From an uncultured Phascolarctobacterium sp. (lineage in GTDB: Bacteria; Bacillota; Negativicutes; Acidaminococcales; Acidaminococcaceae): a DNA stretch of 64,000 nt. The position numbers and the translations under genes are program-made. Positions 24,489 to 34,128 of the stretch are shown piece after piece. The stretch covers positions 1 through 64,000 of the forward strand of contig CASEIL010000002.1 of NCBI GenBank assembly GCA_949288065.1. Direction: 5' to 3'. Below the pieces are notes generated by a model. The model was not told the DNA's origin and ran no database searches. It saw only the letters and a program-made list of their open reading frames with translations. Numbering within the stretch: position 1 is the stretch's first letter; the number at the start of each line of letters is the position of its first letter.

Positions 24489-24558
24489 ATAGTCCGCGAG
24501 CGTAAGCACGAACCGGTGCAATTCCGGTACCGACAGTATAGTCTGGATGAGAAAAGGC
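24454..24558 (+). ncRNA. FMN riboswitch (RFN element) controlling ribD-ribE-ribBA-ribH
   Basis: Conserved aptamer blocks occur in order: GGGGTAGGG, CCCAACCGGCGGTA, AGTCCGCGAGC, ACCGGTGCAATTCCGGTACC, then CGACAGTATAGTCTGGATGA. The closing stem P1 is GCCTTT (24454-24459) with AAAGGC (24553-24558). A terminator hairpin follows at 24574, so FMN binding should stop transcription before ribD. The 5' part of the aptamer is also the right attachment repeat of the mobile element, so some of these bases were probably supplied by the element. Confidence 0.95.
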
Positions 24559-24573
24559 AGCAAAATGATGTTT

Positions 24574-24612
24574 ACAGCCATAACCCCCGGAGGTTGTGGC
24601 TGTTTTGTTTGT
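24574..24612 (+). terminator. Riboswitch-controlled terminator before ribD
   Basis: ACAGCCA (24574-24580) pairs with TGGCTGT (24597-24603), extended inward by TAACC with GGTTG, loop CCCGGA, followed by TTTTGTTT. It is placed between aptamer and start codon. Confidence 0.85.
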
Positions 24613-24626
24613 AAGAAGGTGAATAT

Positions 24627-25721
24627 ATGGACGATATTAAATTTATGCGGCGCGCGCTGGAACTGGCGCAGCTGGCAGAGGGCGATACCAGCCCGAACCC
24701 GATGGTGGGCGCGGTAATTGTTGATGACGATGGCAATATCGTCGGCGAAGGTTACCACCACAAAGCCGGGCAGCCGCACGCGGAGATTAATGCTTTAGCG
24801 GCGGCAGGCGCAAAGGCGAAGGGCGCAACCATTTACGTTACGCTGGAGCCTTGTTCCCACTATGGCAGGACGGGCCCGTGCTGCGAGGCGCTGATTAAGG
24901 CAGGCGTAAAACGTGTTGTCAGCGCCGTTACCGACCCGAACCCGCTGGTGGCAGGACGCGGTTTAAATCGTCTGCGCGAGGCCGGCATTGAGGTTACGGA
25001 GCACGTTTGCGAGGACGAAGCGCGCAAGTTAAACGAAAAGTTTTTCTTCTGGATTACGCATAAACGCCCGTTTGTATCGCTTAAATACGCCATGACGCTG
25101 GACGGCAGGCTTGCCGCTGCGGGCGGTGATTCCAAGTGGATTACGGGCACGGAAGCACGCACTTACGCACATTATCTGCGTAAAGCGCACGACGCTGTGC
25201 TGGTTGGCAAAAACACCGTGCTGCGCGACGATTGCGAGCTTACCACGCGCATGGTGGAAGGTAAAAATCCTATCCGCATTGTGCTGGACAGCAAGGCAGC
25301 AATTCCGCTGAGTGCCAAAATCTTAAACGGCGAAGCGCAAACAATCATCTGCGTAAGCAAGGGCGCGCCGCAGGAGAAGCTGGCAGCTTTGCAGGGCTTA
25401 AAGAATGTGGAAGTGCTGACGCTGCCGGAAACCGGCGGCAAACTTGATTTGAACGCGCTTATGCAGGAGTTAGCTGCTAAGGAAATAACCAGCGTGCTGG
25501 TGGAAGGCGGCAGCGAGGTGCACGGTGCGTTTATGGACGCCGGGCTTGGCGAAAGAGTGTATGCGTTTATAGCGCCGAAAATTATTGGCGGCGCAAACGC
25601 TATTGGACCGGTAGGCGGCGCAAGCAAAACGGATATGGCGCAGGCGCTGAAGCTGCACGATGTTGATTGCAAACAGCTGGGCGCAGATTTTTTGATTACC
25701 GGCAGAACGGAGCGTGATTGA
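24627..25721 (+). CDS. ribD: Riboflavin biosynthesis deaminase/reductase
   Basis: 364 residues. The N-terminal zinc deaminase (HAEINAL, then PCSHYGRTGPC) and the C-terminal reductase (FVSLKYAMTLDGRLA, then WITGTEARTYAHYLR and VEGGSEVHGAFMDAGL) carry out steps two and three of riboflavin synthesis from GTP. The length is standard. AGAAGGTGAATAT precedes ATG 24627. It is the first gene of the FMN-riboswitch operon, and ribE starts two bases after its stop. Confidence 0.96.
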   Translation: MDDIKFMRRALELAQLAEGDTSPNPMVGAVIVDDDGNIVGEGYHHKAGQPHAEINALAAAGAKAKGATIYVTLEPCSHYGRTGPCCEALIKAGVKRVVSAVTDPNPLVAGRGLNRLREAGIEVTEHVCEDEARKLNEKFFFWITHKRPFVSLKYAMTLDGRLAAAGGDSKWITGTEARTYAHYLRKAHDAVLVGKNTVLRDDCELTTRMVEGKNPIRIVLDSKAAIPLSAKILNGEAQTIICVSKGAPQEKLAALQGLKNVEVLTLPETGGKLDLNALMQELAAKEITSVLVEGGSEVHGAFMDAGLGERVYAFIAPKIIGGANAIGPVGGASKTDMAQALKLHDVDCKQLGADFLITGRTERD

Positions 25722-25722
25722 G

Positions 25723-26370
25723 ATGTTTACAGGGCTTGTGGCAGAGCTTGGCACTGTGGTGGCGCTGAAGCCGCTGAAGCAAAGCTACAACATTACCGTG
25801 AAGGCGCAGAAAGTGCTGGCAAACCTGAAAATCGGCGACAGCGTGGCCGTTAACGGCGCGTGCTTAACGGTAGTGAACATTAGCGGCAGCGAATTTACCG
25901 CCGACGTGATGCCGGAAACCGTTAAGCTGACCAACCTGCGGCATTTAAAAAGCGGAGACAGGGTAAACCTTGAACGCACGCTGCGCCTGTGCGACGGGCT
26001 GGACGGGCACATTGTAAGCGGGCACGTGGAAGGCGTGGGCGTTATTGCCGCCAAAAAGGCGGAAGGCATTGCCGAAATTGTAACTATTAAAACGCCGCCG
26101 GAGCTGTTAAAATACATTATCAAAAAGGGCAGCATTGCCATCGACGGCATCAGCCTGACGGTGACGGAGGTAACGGATACGGGTTTCAGCGTATCGCTGA
26201 TTCCGCACACGGCGAAGGAAACAACGCTGGGCTTTAAAAAGCCGGGGGACGAGGTAAACCTTGAAACCGACATTATCGGCAAATATGTAGAGCATTTGCT
26301 GAATTTTAAAGCCCCGAAGGATAAACAGGGCTTAACCAAATCCATATTGTTTGAAAATGGGTTTATCTAA
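25723..26370 (+). CDS. ribE: Riboflavin synthase (alpha-chain type)
   Basis: 215 residues. It dismutates two 6,7-dimethyl-8-ribityllumazine molecules to riboflavin. The protein contains the expected internal duplication of two lumazine-binding barrels: the N-terminal [10 protein letters not shown] with [11 protein letters not shown], and the repeat starting near residue 95 ([12 protein letters not shown] then [11 protein letters not shown]). ATG 25723 is chosen because the family begins MFTG; an in-frame GTG lies nine bases upstream. Confidence 0.95.
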   Translation: MFTGLVAELGTVVALKPLKQSYNITVKAQKVLANLKIGDSVAVNGACLTVVNISGSEFTADVMPETVKLTNLRHLKSGDRVNLERTLRLCDGLDGHIVSGHVEGVGVIAAKKAEGIAEIVTIKTPPELLKYIIKKGSIAIDGISLTVTEVTDTGFSVSLIPHTAKETTLGFKKPGDEVNLETDIIGKYVEHLLNFKAPKDKQGLTKSILFENGFI

Positions 26371-26380
26371 GGAGGTAATT

Positions 26381-27589
26381 ATGGAAGATTTTAAATTCAA
26401 CACCGTTGAAGAAGCCATTGAGGCGATAAAAAACGGCAAAATGGTGCTGGTTACGGACGACGAGGACCGCGAAAATGAGGGTGACCTGATTATGGCGGCG
26501 CAGTTCTGCACCGGCGACGATGTTAACTTTATGGCTAAATATGCCCGCGGGCTGATTTGCATGCCTGCCGACCCGCAGATTATGGACAAGCTGCAATTCG
26601 GCGCGATGGTTGCCAACAACACCGATAACCACGAAACGGCGTTTTCCGTTTCTATTGACCATGTGGAAACCACTACCGGCATTTCGGCTTATGAGCGCGC
26701 GCTGACGATGCGTAAATGCGCAGACCCCGCCGCCCAGCCGCAGGATTTCCGCCGTCCGGGACATGTGTTCCCACTGCGCAGCAGGGTTGGCGGCGTGTTA
26801 AGGCGCACCGGCCACACAGAGGCTACTACCGATTTGTGCCGTCTGGCAGGCTTAACGCCGGTGGGCATTTGCTGCGAAATTATGAACGACGACGGCAATA
26901 TGGCGCGCACGCCGGACCTGATTAAGTTTGCCAAGGAGCATAACTTAGTGTTCATTACCGTGGCGGCGCTGGTTGCTTACCGCAAAAAGCACGAAAAAAT
27001 GGTGCACCGCGTAGCGGAAGCCGCACTGCCGAGCAAATACGGCACTTTCCGCATTATTGCTTACGAAAACGATTTGGATAACCAGTGCCATGTGGCAATC
27101 GTGAAAGGCGATATTGCCGGTAAGAAAGACGTTTTAGTACGCGTACACAGCGAATGCTTAACCGGCGACGCGCTCGGTTCGCTGCGCTGCGACTGCGGCG
27201 ACCAGCTGGCAACCGCACTGCGCATGATTGAAAAGGAAGGCTGCGGCGTTGTTGTTTATATGCGTCAGGAGGGGCGCGGCATCGGCCTTGCCAATAAAAT
27301 CCGCGCTTATGCGTTGCAGGACCAGGGCTACGACACCGTTGAAGCCAATGTTAAGCTCGGCTTTGCGCCGGATTTGCGCGATTACGGCATCGGCGCGCAG
27401 ATACTTGCCGATTTGGGGCTGACCACCATCCGTTTGATTACCAACAACCCCGCCAAACGCGCAGGTCTGACCGGCTACGGCATTACCGTCACCGGCAGGG
27501 TGCCCATTGTGATGGAGGCCAACTGCTACAACGAGCATTACCTTGACGTTAAAGAAGAAAAAATGGGACATAAATTACACGAAAAATAA
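26381..27589 (+). CDS. ribBA: 3,4-dihydroxy-2-butanone-4-phosphate synthase / GTP cyclohydrolase II
   Basis: 402 residues, a bifunctional fusion supplying both branches of riboflavin synthesis. The RibB part (residues about 1-200) has [11 protein letters not shown] and [10 protein letters not shown]. The RibA part has the zinc cysteines in [19 protein letters not shown] and the catalytic [13 protein letters not shown]. The AAGGAGGTAATT site fixes ATG 26381 as the start. It is co-transcribed under the FMN riboswitch. Confidence 0.96.
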   Translation: MEDFKFNTVEEAIEAIKNGKMVLVTDDEDRENEGDLIMAAQFCTGDDVNFMAKYARGLICMPADPQIMDKLQFGAMVANNTDNHETAFSVSIDHVETTTGISAYERALTMRKCADPAAQPQDFRRPGHVFPLRSRVGGVLRRTGHTEATTDLCRLAGLTPVGICCEIMNDDGNMARTPDLIKFAKEHNLVFITVAALVAYRKKHEKMVHRVAEAALPSKYGTFRIIAYENDLDNQCHVAIVKGDIAGKKDVLVRVHSECLTGDALGSLRCDCGDQLATALRMIEKEGCGVVVYMRQEGRGIGLANKIRAYALQDQGYDTVEANVKLGFAPDLRDYGIGAQILADLGLTTIRLITNNPAKRAGLTGYGITVTGRVPIVMEANCYNEHYLDVKEEKMGHKLHEK

Positions 27590-27602
27590 TGGAGGCATGA
27601 AG

Positions 27603-28064
27603 ATGAAAGTTTTAGAAGGCAAATTAACAGCAAAAGGCATGAAGGTTGCCATTGTGGCATCCCGTTTTAACGAATTTATTACCAGCAAGCTTATCGGCGG
27701 CGCGGAGGACTGTCTGCTGCGCCACGGAGCTGACGCCGATAATTTAACACTGGTGTGGGTTCCCGGTGCGTTTGAAATTCCGCTGGCAGCGCAAAAGCTG
27801 GCTAAAAGCGGCAAGTACGACGCTGTGGTATGCGTTGGTGCGGTAATCCGCGGCGCAACCCCGCATTTTGATTATGTATGTGCCGAAGCAAGCAAGGGCA
27901 TTGCACACGTTAGCCTTGAAACCGGCGTGCCCGTTGCCTTTGGCGTGCTGACTACCGATAACATTGAGCAGGCTGTTGAACGCGCAGGCACCAAAGCCGG
28001 CAACAAGGGCTACGATGCCGCTATGTGCGCTATGGAAATGGTAAACCTGCTGCACGAAATGTAA
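27603..28064 (+). CDS. ribH: 6,7-dimethyl-8-ribityllumazine synthase
   Basis: 153 residues. It joins the two RibBA/RibD-derived precursors and assembles into a pentamer or icosahedron. The family segments [35 protein letters not shown] and [13 protein letters not shown] (catalytic His) are present. ATG 27603 sits seven bases after GGAGG; the ATG at 27597 is too close to it. It is the last rib gene of the operon. Confidence 0.96.
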   Translation: MKVLEGKLTAKGMKVAIVASRFNEFITSKLIGGAEDCLLRHGADADNLTLVWVPGAFEIPLAAQKLAKSGKYDAVVCVGAVIRGATPHFDYVCAEASKGIAHVSLETGVPVAFGVLTTDNIEQAVERAGTKAGNKGYDAAMCAMEMVNLLHEM

Positions 28065-28076
28065 GAAGGCGTTACT

Positions 28077-28931
28077 ATGGAAGATATTTTAACTATTGCA
28101 ACTGTTGAAGGCGTGCGTATTTACGCCATTACAACCAAAAATTTGGTGCAGGAGGCCGCTGACCGCCACCACACCAGCCATTTGGCAACGGCGGCGCTGG
28201 GCAGGGCCATGAGCGGCGCTTTGATGCTTGCCGCTACCATGAAGGACGGCGAACGCATTGTTTTAAAATTAAAGGGCGACGGCCCGCTGGGCGAGGTTGT
28301 GGCAGAAGCCGCAGGCACCAGCGTGCGCGGCTATGTAGGCAACCCGGACGTGTTTGTGCCGCTGAAGGACGGCAAGCTGGATATTGGCGGCGCGCTGGGG
28401 CAGGGTACCATTACGCTGACGCGTTATTTGCAAAACGGCGAAACCTTTACCGGCCACGCGGAACTGCGTGACGGCGAAATTGCCAGCGATATTACCAATT
28501 ATTTGTATATGTCGGAGCAGACTCCGTCCTCTGTCGCTTTGGGCGTGCTGGTGGATAAAGAGGGCAAAGTGCTGGCAGCGGGCGGCTATTTTATTCAGGC
28601 CATGCCTGGCTGCGACGAAACGGTGCTGGAAAAACTGGGCGACAACGTAAGCACTACACCTTATGTAACCCAGCTGCTGGAACTTGGCTATACGCCGGAA
28701 AAAATTATTGCCACTCTGGCGCGCGGGCTTGATTTTGACATTAAGGAAAGCGTGCCGGTAAAATTTGCGTGCAGCTGCTCTAAAGATAAAATTTTGAACA
28801 TGCTGGCAACCTTAAAGCAGAGCGACATTGATTATTTAACCGAACAGCCCGATACCGAGGTGCACTGCCAGTATTGCAACAAAATTTACCACATCAGCGG
28901 CGAAGAACTGAAAGCACTGAACGTAAAATAA
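28077..28931 (+). CDS. hslO: Redox-regulated chaperone Hsp33
   Basis: 284 residues. The holdase chaperone is activated when its zinc cysteines oxidise. The four cysteines are intact at the C-terminus as C-S-C (in FACSCSKDKI) and C-Q-Y-C (in VHCQYCNKIYH). The N-terminal chaperone fold includes SHLATAALGRAMSGALMLAA. It lies 12 bases after ribH and before the recA promoter, so it may be read through from the rib operon; no separate promoter is evident. Confidence 0.94.
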   Translation: MEDILTIATVEGVRIYAITTKNLVQEAADRHHTSHLATAALGRAMSGALMLAATMKDGERIVLKLKGDGPLGEVVAEAAGTSVRGYVGNPDVFVPLKDGKLDIGGALGQGTITLTRYLQNGETFTGHAELRDGEIASDITNYLYMSEQTPSSVALGVLVDKEGKVLAAGGYFIQAMPGCDETVLEKLGDNVSTTPYVTQLLELGYTPEKIIATLARGLDFDIKESVPVKFACSCSKDKILNMLATLKQSDIDYLTEQPDTEVHCQYCNKIYHISGEELKALNVK

Positions 28932-28936
28932 ACTGC

Positions 28937-28965
28937 TTGACAAAGCAAACAACCGTTTGCATAAT
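28937..28965 (+). promoter_or_regulatory. recA promoter with LexA operator
   Basis: TTGACA (28937-28942) and CATAAT (28960-28965) are spaced by 17 bases. Between them lies a perfect 16-base palindrome, GCAAAC-AACC-GTTTGC (28945-28960), in the classic operator position. The lexA promoter region carries a close variant. Confidence 0.85.
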
Positions 28966-29005
28966 GTTTTTAGGAAAAGCAGATACAACAGCGGAGGTAT
29001 AATTT

Positions 29006-30052
29006 ATGGCATCTGAAAACATAGATAAGTTAAAAGCGCTTGACCTTGCCATGCGCCAGATTGAAAAGGATTTCGGCAAAGGCTCCATTATGAAGCTGGG
29101 CGAAGCAAGCAGCAAAATGAATATCGAGGTTATCCCGACGGGCGCGCTGTCGCTGGATATTGCGCTGGGCGTGGGCGGCATCCCCCGCGGCAGGGTAATT
29201 GAAATTTACGGCCCCGAATCTTCCGGTAAAACTACCGTTGCGCTGCACATGATTGCCGAAACGCAAAAGCTGGGCGGCTATGCAGCCTTTATCGACGCCG
29301 AGCATGCGCTGGACCCGGAATATGCACGCCGCCTTGGCGTAGATGTTGACAACCTTTTAATTTCCCAGCCGGATAACGGCGAGCAGGCATTGGAAATTGC
29401 CGACGCTTTAGTGCGCAGCGGCGCGATTGACATTATCGTTATCGACTCCGTTGCGGCATTGGTTCCGCGTGCCGAAATTGAAGGCGAAATGGGCGACAGC
29501 CACGTTGGTTTGCAGGCACGCTTGATGAGCCAGGCGCTGCGTAAGCTAACAGGCCTCATTGCCAAATCCAAATGCGCAACCGTATTTATTAACCAGATAC
29601 GTGAAAAAGTTGGCGTTATGTTCGGCAACCCGGAAACCACTACCGGCGGCCGCGCGCTGAAGTTTTATGCAACCGTGCGCATGGACGTGCGCCGCGTGGA
29701 AACCCTTAAAAACGGCAATGATATGATTGGCAGCCGTACCCGCGTTAAAATTGTTAAAAACAAGGTTGCGCCGCCGTTTAAGCAGGCCGAATTTGATATT
29801 ATGTACGGCGAAGGCATCTCACACGAGGGCTGCATTGTTGACCTTGGCGTAGAGCTGGAACTGATTACCAAAAGCGGCGCGTGGTATTCCTACGGCGATG
29901 TGCGCTTAGGGCAGGGCAAGGAAAAAGCCAAGGAATATTTAAAAGACAACCCCGAGCTTTTAAAAGAAATTGAAAATAAAATCCGTGCTATGACGATAAC
30001 GAAAGTATCTGCGGCAGAAGGTGAAGCAGAAGTTGCTGCGCCGGAAGAATAA
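29006..30052 (+). CDS. recA: Recombinase RecA
   Basis: 348 residues. It forms the strand-exchange filament and is the co-protease for LexA cleavage. Walker A is [12 protein letters not shown], followed by the [11 protein letters not shown] segment, [17 protein letters not shown] and the [15 protein letters not shown] motif. The acidic C-terminal tail is present. A GCGGAGGTATAATTT site precedes ATG 29006. It overlaps recX and is under the LexA-type operator at 28945. Confidence 0.98.
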   Translation: MASENIDKLKALDLAMRQIEKDFGKGSIMKLGEASSKMNIEVIPTGALSLDIALGVGGIPRGRVIEIYGPESSGKTTVALHMIAETQKLGGYAAFIDAEHALDPEYARRLGVDVDNLLISQPDNGEQALEIADALVRSGAIDIIVIDSVAALVPRAEIEGEMGDSHVGLQARLMSQALRKLTGLIAKSKCATVFINQIREKVGVMFGNPETTTGGRALKFYATVRMDVRRVETLKNGNDMIGSRTRVKIVKNKVAPPFKQAEFDIMYGEGISHEGCIVDLGVELELITKSGAWYSYGDVRLGQGKEKAKEYLKDNPELLKEIENKIRAMTITKVSAAEGEAEVAAPEE

Positions 30053-30554
30053 TAAAACGCTGGCCAGCGCGCAGGAGGCTTATAATTATGCGCTGACGCT
30101 GTTAAATTACCGCGATTACAGCCTGTGGGAAATGCAGGAAAAGCTGAAAAAATGCTCTGCTGCGCCGGAGGATATTAAAGAAGCGGTAGACAAGCTGCGC
30201 GAATACGGCTTTATCGACGATAAGCGTTATGCCCTGCGCGTTTACGACGGATGGGCAGCCAAAAAATATTACGGCAAGGGGCGTTTAAAAAACGATTTGC
30301 AAAAGCGTAATATCAGCGACGAGCTGATTGCCGAAGTAACAGCCCTGGCGCAGGAAAGCAGCGAGGAGGAACGCTGCCGCGCTGCTGCCGACACCTACCT
30401 CAAAAAGAAAAAAATAAACAGCTTTGAGGACGCAGTAAAAGTTAAAGCAGGCCTGGGCAGATTTTTATTTGCCAGAGGTTTTGCCGTGGACTTAATTAAA
30501 AAAACTATGGCTGATAAAATAACTTATACTGCTGATACAACAAGCGATTGGTGA
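30021..30554 (+). CDS. recX: RecX-family regulatory protein
   Basis: Up to 177 residues. A helical protein that binds in the RecA filament groove and limits its activity. Three-helix repeats are recognisable ([20 protein letters not shown], then [18 protein letters not shown], and [12 protein letters not shown] at the end). The frame begins at GTG 30021 inside the recA end; TTG 30033 is an alternative. Overlap with recA implies translational coupling, so both follow the SOS promoter. Confidence 0.88.
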   Translation: MKQKLLRRKNNKTLASAQEAYNYALTLLNYRDYSLWEMQEKLKKCSAAPEDIKEAVDKLREYGFIDDKRYALRVYDGWAAKKYYGKGRLKNDLQKRNISDELIAEVTALAQESSEEERCRAAADTYLKKKKINSFEDAVKVKAGLGRFLFARGFAVDLIKKTMADKITYTADTTSDW

Positions 30555-30561
30555 TACTAAC

Positions 30562-30590
30562 TTGACTTTTGGTTAAAATCCATTTAAAAT
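30562..30590 (+). promoter_or_regulatory. Promoter of rny
   Basis: TTGACT (30562-30567) and TAAAAT (30585-30590) with a 17-base spacer, about 90-120 bases before the rny start. A terminator-like hairpin lies between promoter and gene. Confidence 0.7.
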
Positions 30591-30632
30591 TATATTATCC
30601 AATCGTGTTAATAAAGATTCAAAGTTAACCAC

Positions 30633-30662
30633 GAGGCGACTGCAGGTTGCCTCATTTTTTTT
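30633..30662 (+). terminator. Terminator-like hairpin in the rny leader
   Basis: GAGGCGAC (30633-30640) pairs with GTTGCCTC (ending 30653, one G-T pair), followed by A and a run of eight T. It sits downstream of the rny promoter and upstream of its start, so it is either a terminator for recA-recX or a leader attenuator. Confidence 0.7.
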
Positions 30663-30679
30663 AGAATTTTATTAAGGAG

Positions 30680-32224
30680 GTGAGTACCATTTTAGAGTTG
30701 TTCATTACAATCGCCGGTGCCGGCACCGTGGGCGGCGTTGTAGGCTATTTTATCCGTAAAAACGTAGCCGAAAGCAAAATCGCCACGGCCGAAGAAACTG
30801 CTATCCGCATTGTGCAGGAGGCAGAACAGACCGGTGAAGCAAAACGTAAAGAGGCGCTGATGGAGGCTAAAGAAGAAATCCACCGTCTGCGCAGCGAGAT
30901 GGACCGCGAAAATAAAGAACGCCGCAGCGATTTGCAGCGTCAGGAACGCAGGCTTCTGCAAAAAGAAGAAAACCTTGACCGCAAAATAGATTCTTTTGAA
31001 AAGAAAGAAGAGCATTTGGCCATTAAGGAAACCAAACTTAATGAAAGCCAGGCTAAGGTAGACGAGTTATACAAAAAACAATTAAGCGAGCTGGAAAGGC
31101 TTTCCGGTTTGACTACCGAAGATGCAAAAAAAGAATTGCTGCAGTCTGTTGAAGAAGAGGTTAAGCACGAATCGGCAATGCTGATTAAGGAGCTGGAACA
31201 GCAGGCAAAAGACGAAGCGGACAGAAAGGCCCGCGAAATCATTTCCCTTGCCATTCAGCGCTGTGCTGCCGACCATGTTGCCGAAACAACGGTTTCCGTT
31301 GTGGCACTGCCTAACGATGAAATGAAGGGCCGCATCATCGGCCGCGAGGGCAGAAACATCAGGACTTTGGAAACACTGACAGGTATTGATCTTATCATAG
31401 ATGACACGCCGGAGGCTGTTATTATCTCCGGGTTTGATCCTGTAAGGCGTGAGGTTGCACGTATAGCTCTCGAAAAACTCATCAATGACGGGCGTATTCA
31501 TCCGTCCCGCATTGAAGAAATGGTAGAAAAAGCACAAAAAGAAGTTGAACAGAAAATTAAGGAGGCCGGTGAGCAGGCAATGTTCTCTGTCGGTGTGCAC
31601 GGTTTGCACCCCGAAATGGTTAAGCTGCTGGGCCGCTTAAAATACCGCACCAGCTATGGCCAGAACGTATTAAACCATTCTGTTGAGGTTGCCCATCTGG
31701 CAGGCATTATGGCTTCCGAGCTTGGCGTGGATGTTACCCTTGCCAAACGCGCAGGCCTTCTGCACGATATCGGCAAGGCCGTTGACCACGAGGTTGAAGG
31801 CTCCCACGTTGAGCTTGGCGTGGAAATTGCCAAAAAATACCGTGAATCCGACCTTGTACTTAATGCCATCGCTTCCCACCACGGCGATACCGAGCCGAAA
31901 AGTGTTGAAGCAGTGCTTATTTCAGCCTGCGATGCTGTTTCCGCAGCACGCCCGGGGGCACGCAGGGAAACTTTGGAAAGCTATTTGAAACGATTGACCC
32001 GATTGGAAGAAATTTCTGAATCGTTTGATGGCGTTGAAAAATGTTATGCAGTACAGGCTGGCAGGGAAATCCGCATCATGGTTAAGCCCGAGCAGGTTGA
32101 CGATGCTACCGCCGTTCTGCTGGCACGCGACGTTGCCAAAAAAATTGAGGCCGAAATGGAATACCCCGGCCAGATTAAAGTGGTCATCATCAGGGAAACC
32201 CGCGCTGTTGACTACGCTAAATAA
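30680..32224 (+). CDS. rny: Ribonuclease Y
   Basis: 514 residues, a membrane-anchored endoribonuclease that starts mRNA decay in Firmicutes. An N-terminal membrane segment (about 5-22) precedes a long charged coiled coil (about 30-190), a KH domain ([15 protein letters not shown]) and an HD phosphohydrolase domain ([10 protein letters not shown], then [12 protein letters not shown]). Start choice is unusual. GTG 30680 overlaps the AAGGAGG site, while ATT 30689 lies at ideal spacing and TTG 30698 is farther; the real start may be non-canonical. It is followed by a strong terminator. Confidence 0.95.
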   Translation: MSTILELFITIAGAGTVGGVVGYFIRKNVAESKIATAEETAIRIVQEAEQTGEAKRKEALMEAKEEIHRLRSEMDRENKERRSDLQRQERRLLQKEENLDRKIDSFEKKEEHLAIKETKLNESQAKVDELYKKQLSELERLSGLTTEDAKKELLQSVEEEVKHESAMLIKELEQQAKDEADRKAREIISLAIQRCAADHVAETTVSVVALPNDEMKGRIIGREGRNIRTLETLTGIDLIIDDTPEAVIISGFDPVRREVARIALEKLINDGRIHPSRIEEMVEKAQKEVEQKIKEAGEQAMFSVGVHGLHPEMVKLLGRLKYRTSYGQNVLNHSVEVAHLAGIMASELGVDVTLAKRAGLLHDIGKAVDHEVEGSHVELGVEIAKKYRESDLVLNAIASHHGDTEPKSVEAVLISACDAVSAARPGARRETLESYLKRLTRLEEISESFDGVEKCYAVQAGREIRIMVKPEQVDDATAVLLARDVAKKIEAEMEYPGQIKVVIIRETRAVDYAK

Positions 32225-32240
32225 ACTTGAAAGCTCTTTT

Positions 32241-32272
32241 AAAACGCTCCTTTGTGGGGCGTTTTATTTTTT
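32241..32272 (+). terminator. Terminator after rny
   Basis: AAAACGC (32241-32247) pairs with GCGTTTT (32259-32265), extended inward by CC/GG, followed by ATTTTTT. Confidence 0.85.
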
Positions 32273-32328
32273 ATAAATATTTATTCACGAATTATTTACA
32301 AAATTGATGGGTTTGCAGCGGGAAACAT

Positions 32329-32357
32329 TTGTTTTTGCTGTTACTTTAATGTATAAT
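32329..32357 (+). promoter_or_regulatory. Promoter of rnj
   Basis: TATAAT at 32352-32357 with TTGTTT at 32329-32334, spacer 17, about 90 bases upstream of rnj. Confidence 0.6.
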
Positions 32358-32444
32358 ATACGGTAGAGTAAGTGTACGGCTGATACTCTTCGTTAAAGTG
32401 TGTGATACTTGATCGGAAAATAAATAATTGGAGGTGTATTTTTT

Positions 32445-34109
32445 TTGAGTAAAACACAACATAAAGTAAATATTATCCCTTTGGGCGGCCTGGGCGAAAT
32501 TGGCAAGAATATGACCGCGTTCCGCTACGGCGACGATATTATTCTTGTCGATGCAGGCTTAATGTTCCCCGAAGAGGATATGCTTGGTATTGACCTTGTA
32601 ATACCTGATATAACTTATCTTATTGAAAATAAAGACAAAGTAAGGGCCATTTTTTTAACGCACGGGCATGAAGACCACATCGGCGCGCTGCCGTATGTTA
32701 TGAAACAGATTGACGTTCCCGTTTACGGCACGGCTTTAACGCTGGGCATTTTGCAGGGGCGCCTGAAGGAAAACGGCGTCAGCGATGAAAACTGCCACGT
32801 TATCAAGCCGGGCGACAAGGTTACCGCCGGTGCCTTCAAGCTGGGCTTCATCCGCGTTAACCACAGTATCCCCGATGCAATAGCTTTGGCTATCCGTACT
32901 CCTGTCGGGCTGATTATCCACACGGGTGACTTTAAATTTGACCAGACCCCTGTTGACGGGCAGGTTACGGAGTTTAACCGTTTTGCCGAATACGGCGACG
33001 AGGGCGTGCTGCTTTTGATGGCAGACAGCACCAATGCTGAGCGCCCCGGTTATACGCCGAGTGAAAAACGTGTGGGGCAGACGTTTGACGACGAGTTCCG
33101 CTATGCAAAGAACCGCATTATTGTGGCAACCTTCTCGTCTAACGTACACCGCATTCAGCAGATTATCGACAGCGCCATTCGCTATAAACGCAAGGTTGCC
33201 GTTATTGGCCGCAGCATGGTAAACGTAGTTAACATTTCCATTGAGCTGGGCTATTTAAAGGTGCCGGAGGGCGTTTTGATTGACATCGACGAAACTACCA
33301 ATTACCAGGCAAGCCAGATTGTAATTATCACCACCGGCAGCCAGGGCGAGCCGATGTCCGCGCTGACGCGCATGGCCAACAATGACCACAAAAAAGTAGA
33401 AATTATGCCGGGCGATACCGTTATTATTTCGGCAACGCCGATTCCGGGCAACGAAAAACTGGTTTCGCGCACGATTGATAACCTGTACAAACTGGGTGCT
33501 GACGTTATTTACGAAAAGAGCAACGGCGTACATGTTTCCGGACATGCCAGCCAGGAAGAAATTAAAATGATGCACAACCTTGTGCGCCCGAAATTTTTTA
33601 TGCCGGTGCACGGCGAATACCGCCATCTGGTTAAGCATGCGCAGCTGGCACAATCGCTGGGTATGCCGCGCGAGAACATTGTTATCGGCGAAAACGGCGC
33701 TGTTATTGAGCTGACGCGCAAGAGCATTGCCATTGCAGGGCGTGTGCCTGCCGGTAAAATACTGGTTGACGGGCTTGGCGTCGGCGACGTTGGCAACATT
33801 GTACTGCGCGACCGCCGCCAGCTTTCGCAGGATGGCATTATGATTGTTGTGGTAACGATTGAGAAAAATTCCTGCCGCATTGTTTCCGGCCCGGATATTG
33901 TTTCGCGCGGGTTTGTGTATGTGCGCGAGGCGGAGGACTTAATGGAGACCGCTAAGGAAAAGGTAGAAATGGCTCTGGACCGCTGCGCCGATAACAATGT
34001 GACGGAGTGGAGCGTGCTGAAAAGCGCTATCCGCGACGCGCTGGGACGCTTTTTGTACGAAAGAACCCGCCGCCGTCCGATGATTTTACCGATTATTATG
34101 GAAGTTTGA
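32445..34109 (+). CDS. rnj: Ribonuclease J
   Basis: 554 residues of the metallo-beta-lactamase/beta-CASP family with 5'-exonuclease and endonuclease activity in mRNA and rRNA processing. The zinc motif THGHEDHIGALP (about residue 73), later HTGDFKFDQTP, GSQGEPMSAL and the beta-CASP VSGHAS and MPVHGEYRHL motifs are present. It starts at TTG 32445 after a GGAGGTG site; no in-frame ATG lies nearby. With rny just upstream, both major Firmicute RNases are neighbours. Confidence 0.95.
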   Translation: MSKTQHKVNIIPLGGLGEIGKNMTAFRYGDDIILVDAGLMFPEEDMLGIDLVIPDITYLIENKDKVRAIFLTHGHEDHIGALPYVMKQIDVPVYGTALTLGILQGRLKENGVSDENCHVIKPGDKVTAGAFKLGFIRVNHSIPDAIALAIRTPVGLIIHTGDFKFDQTPVDGQVTEFNRFAEYGDEGVLLLMADSTNAERPGYTPSEKRVGQTFDDEFRYAKNRIIVATFSSNVHRIQQIIDSAIRYKRKVAVIGRSMVNVVNISIELGYLKVPEGVLIDIDETTNYQASQIVIITTGSQGEPMSALTRMANNDHKKVEIMPGDTVIISATPIPGNEKLVSRTIDNLYKLGADVIYEKSNGVHVSGHASQEEIKMMHNLVRPKFFMPVHGEYRHLVKHAQLAQSLGMPRENIVIGENGAVIELTRKSIAIAGRVPAGKILVDGLGVGDVGNIVLRDRRQLSQDGIMIVVVTIEKNSCRIVSGPDIVSRGFVYVREAEDLMETAKEKVEMALDRCADNNVTEWSVLKSAIRDALGRFLYERTRRRPMILPIIMEV

Positions 34110-34128
34110 TTTTAAAGAGGTGGCATAG

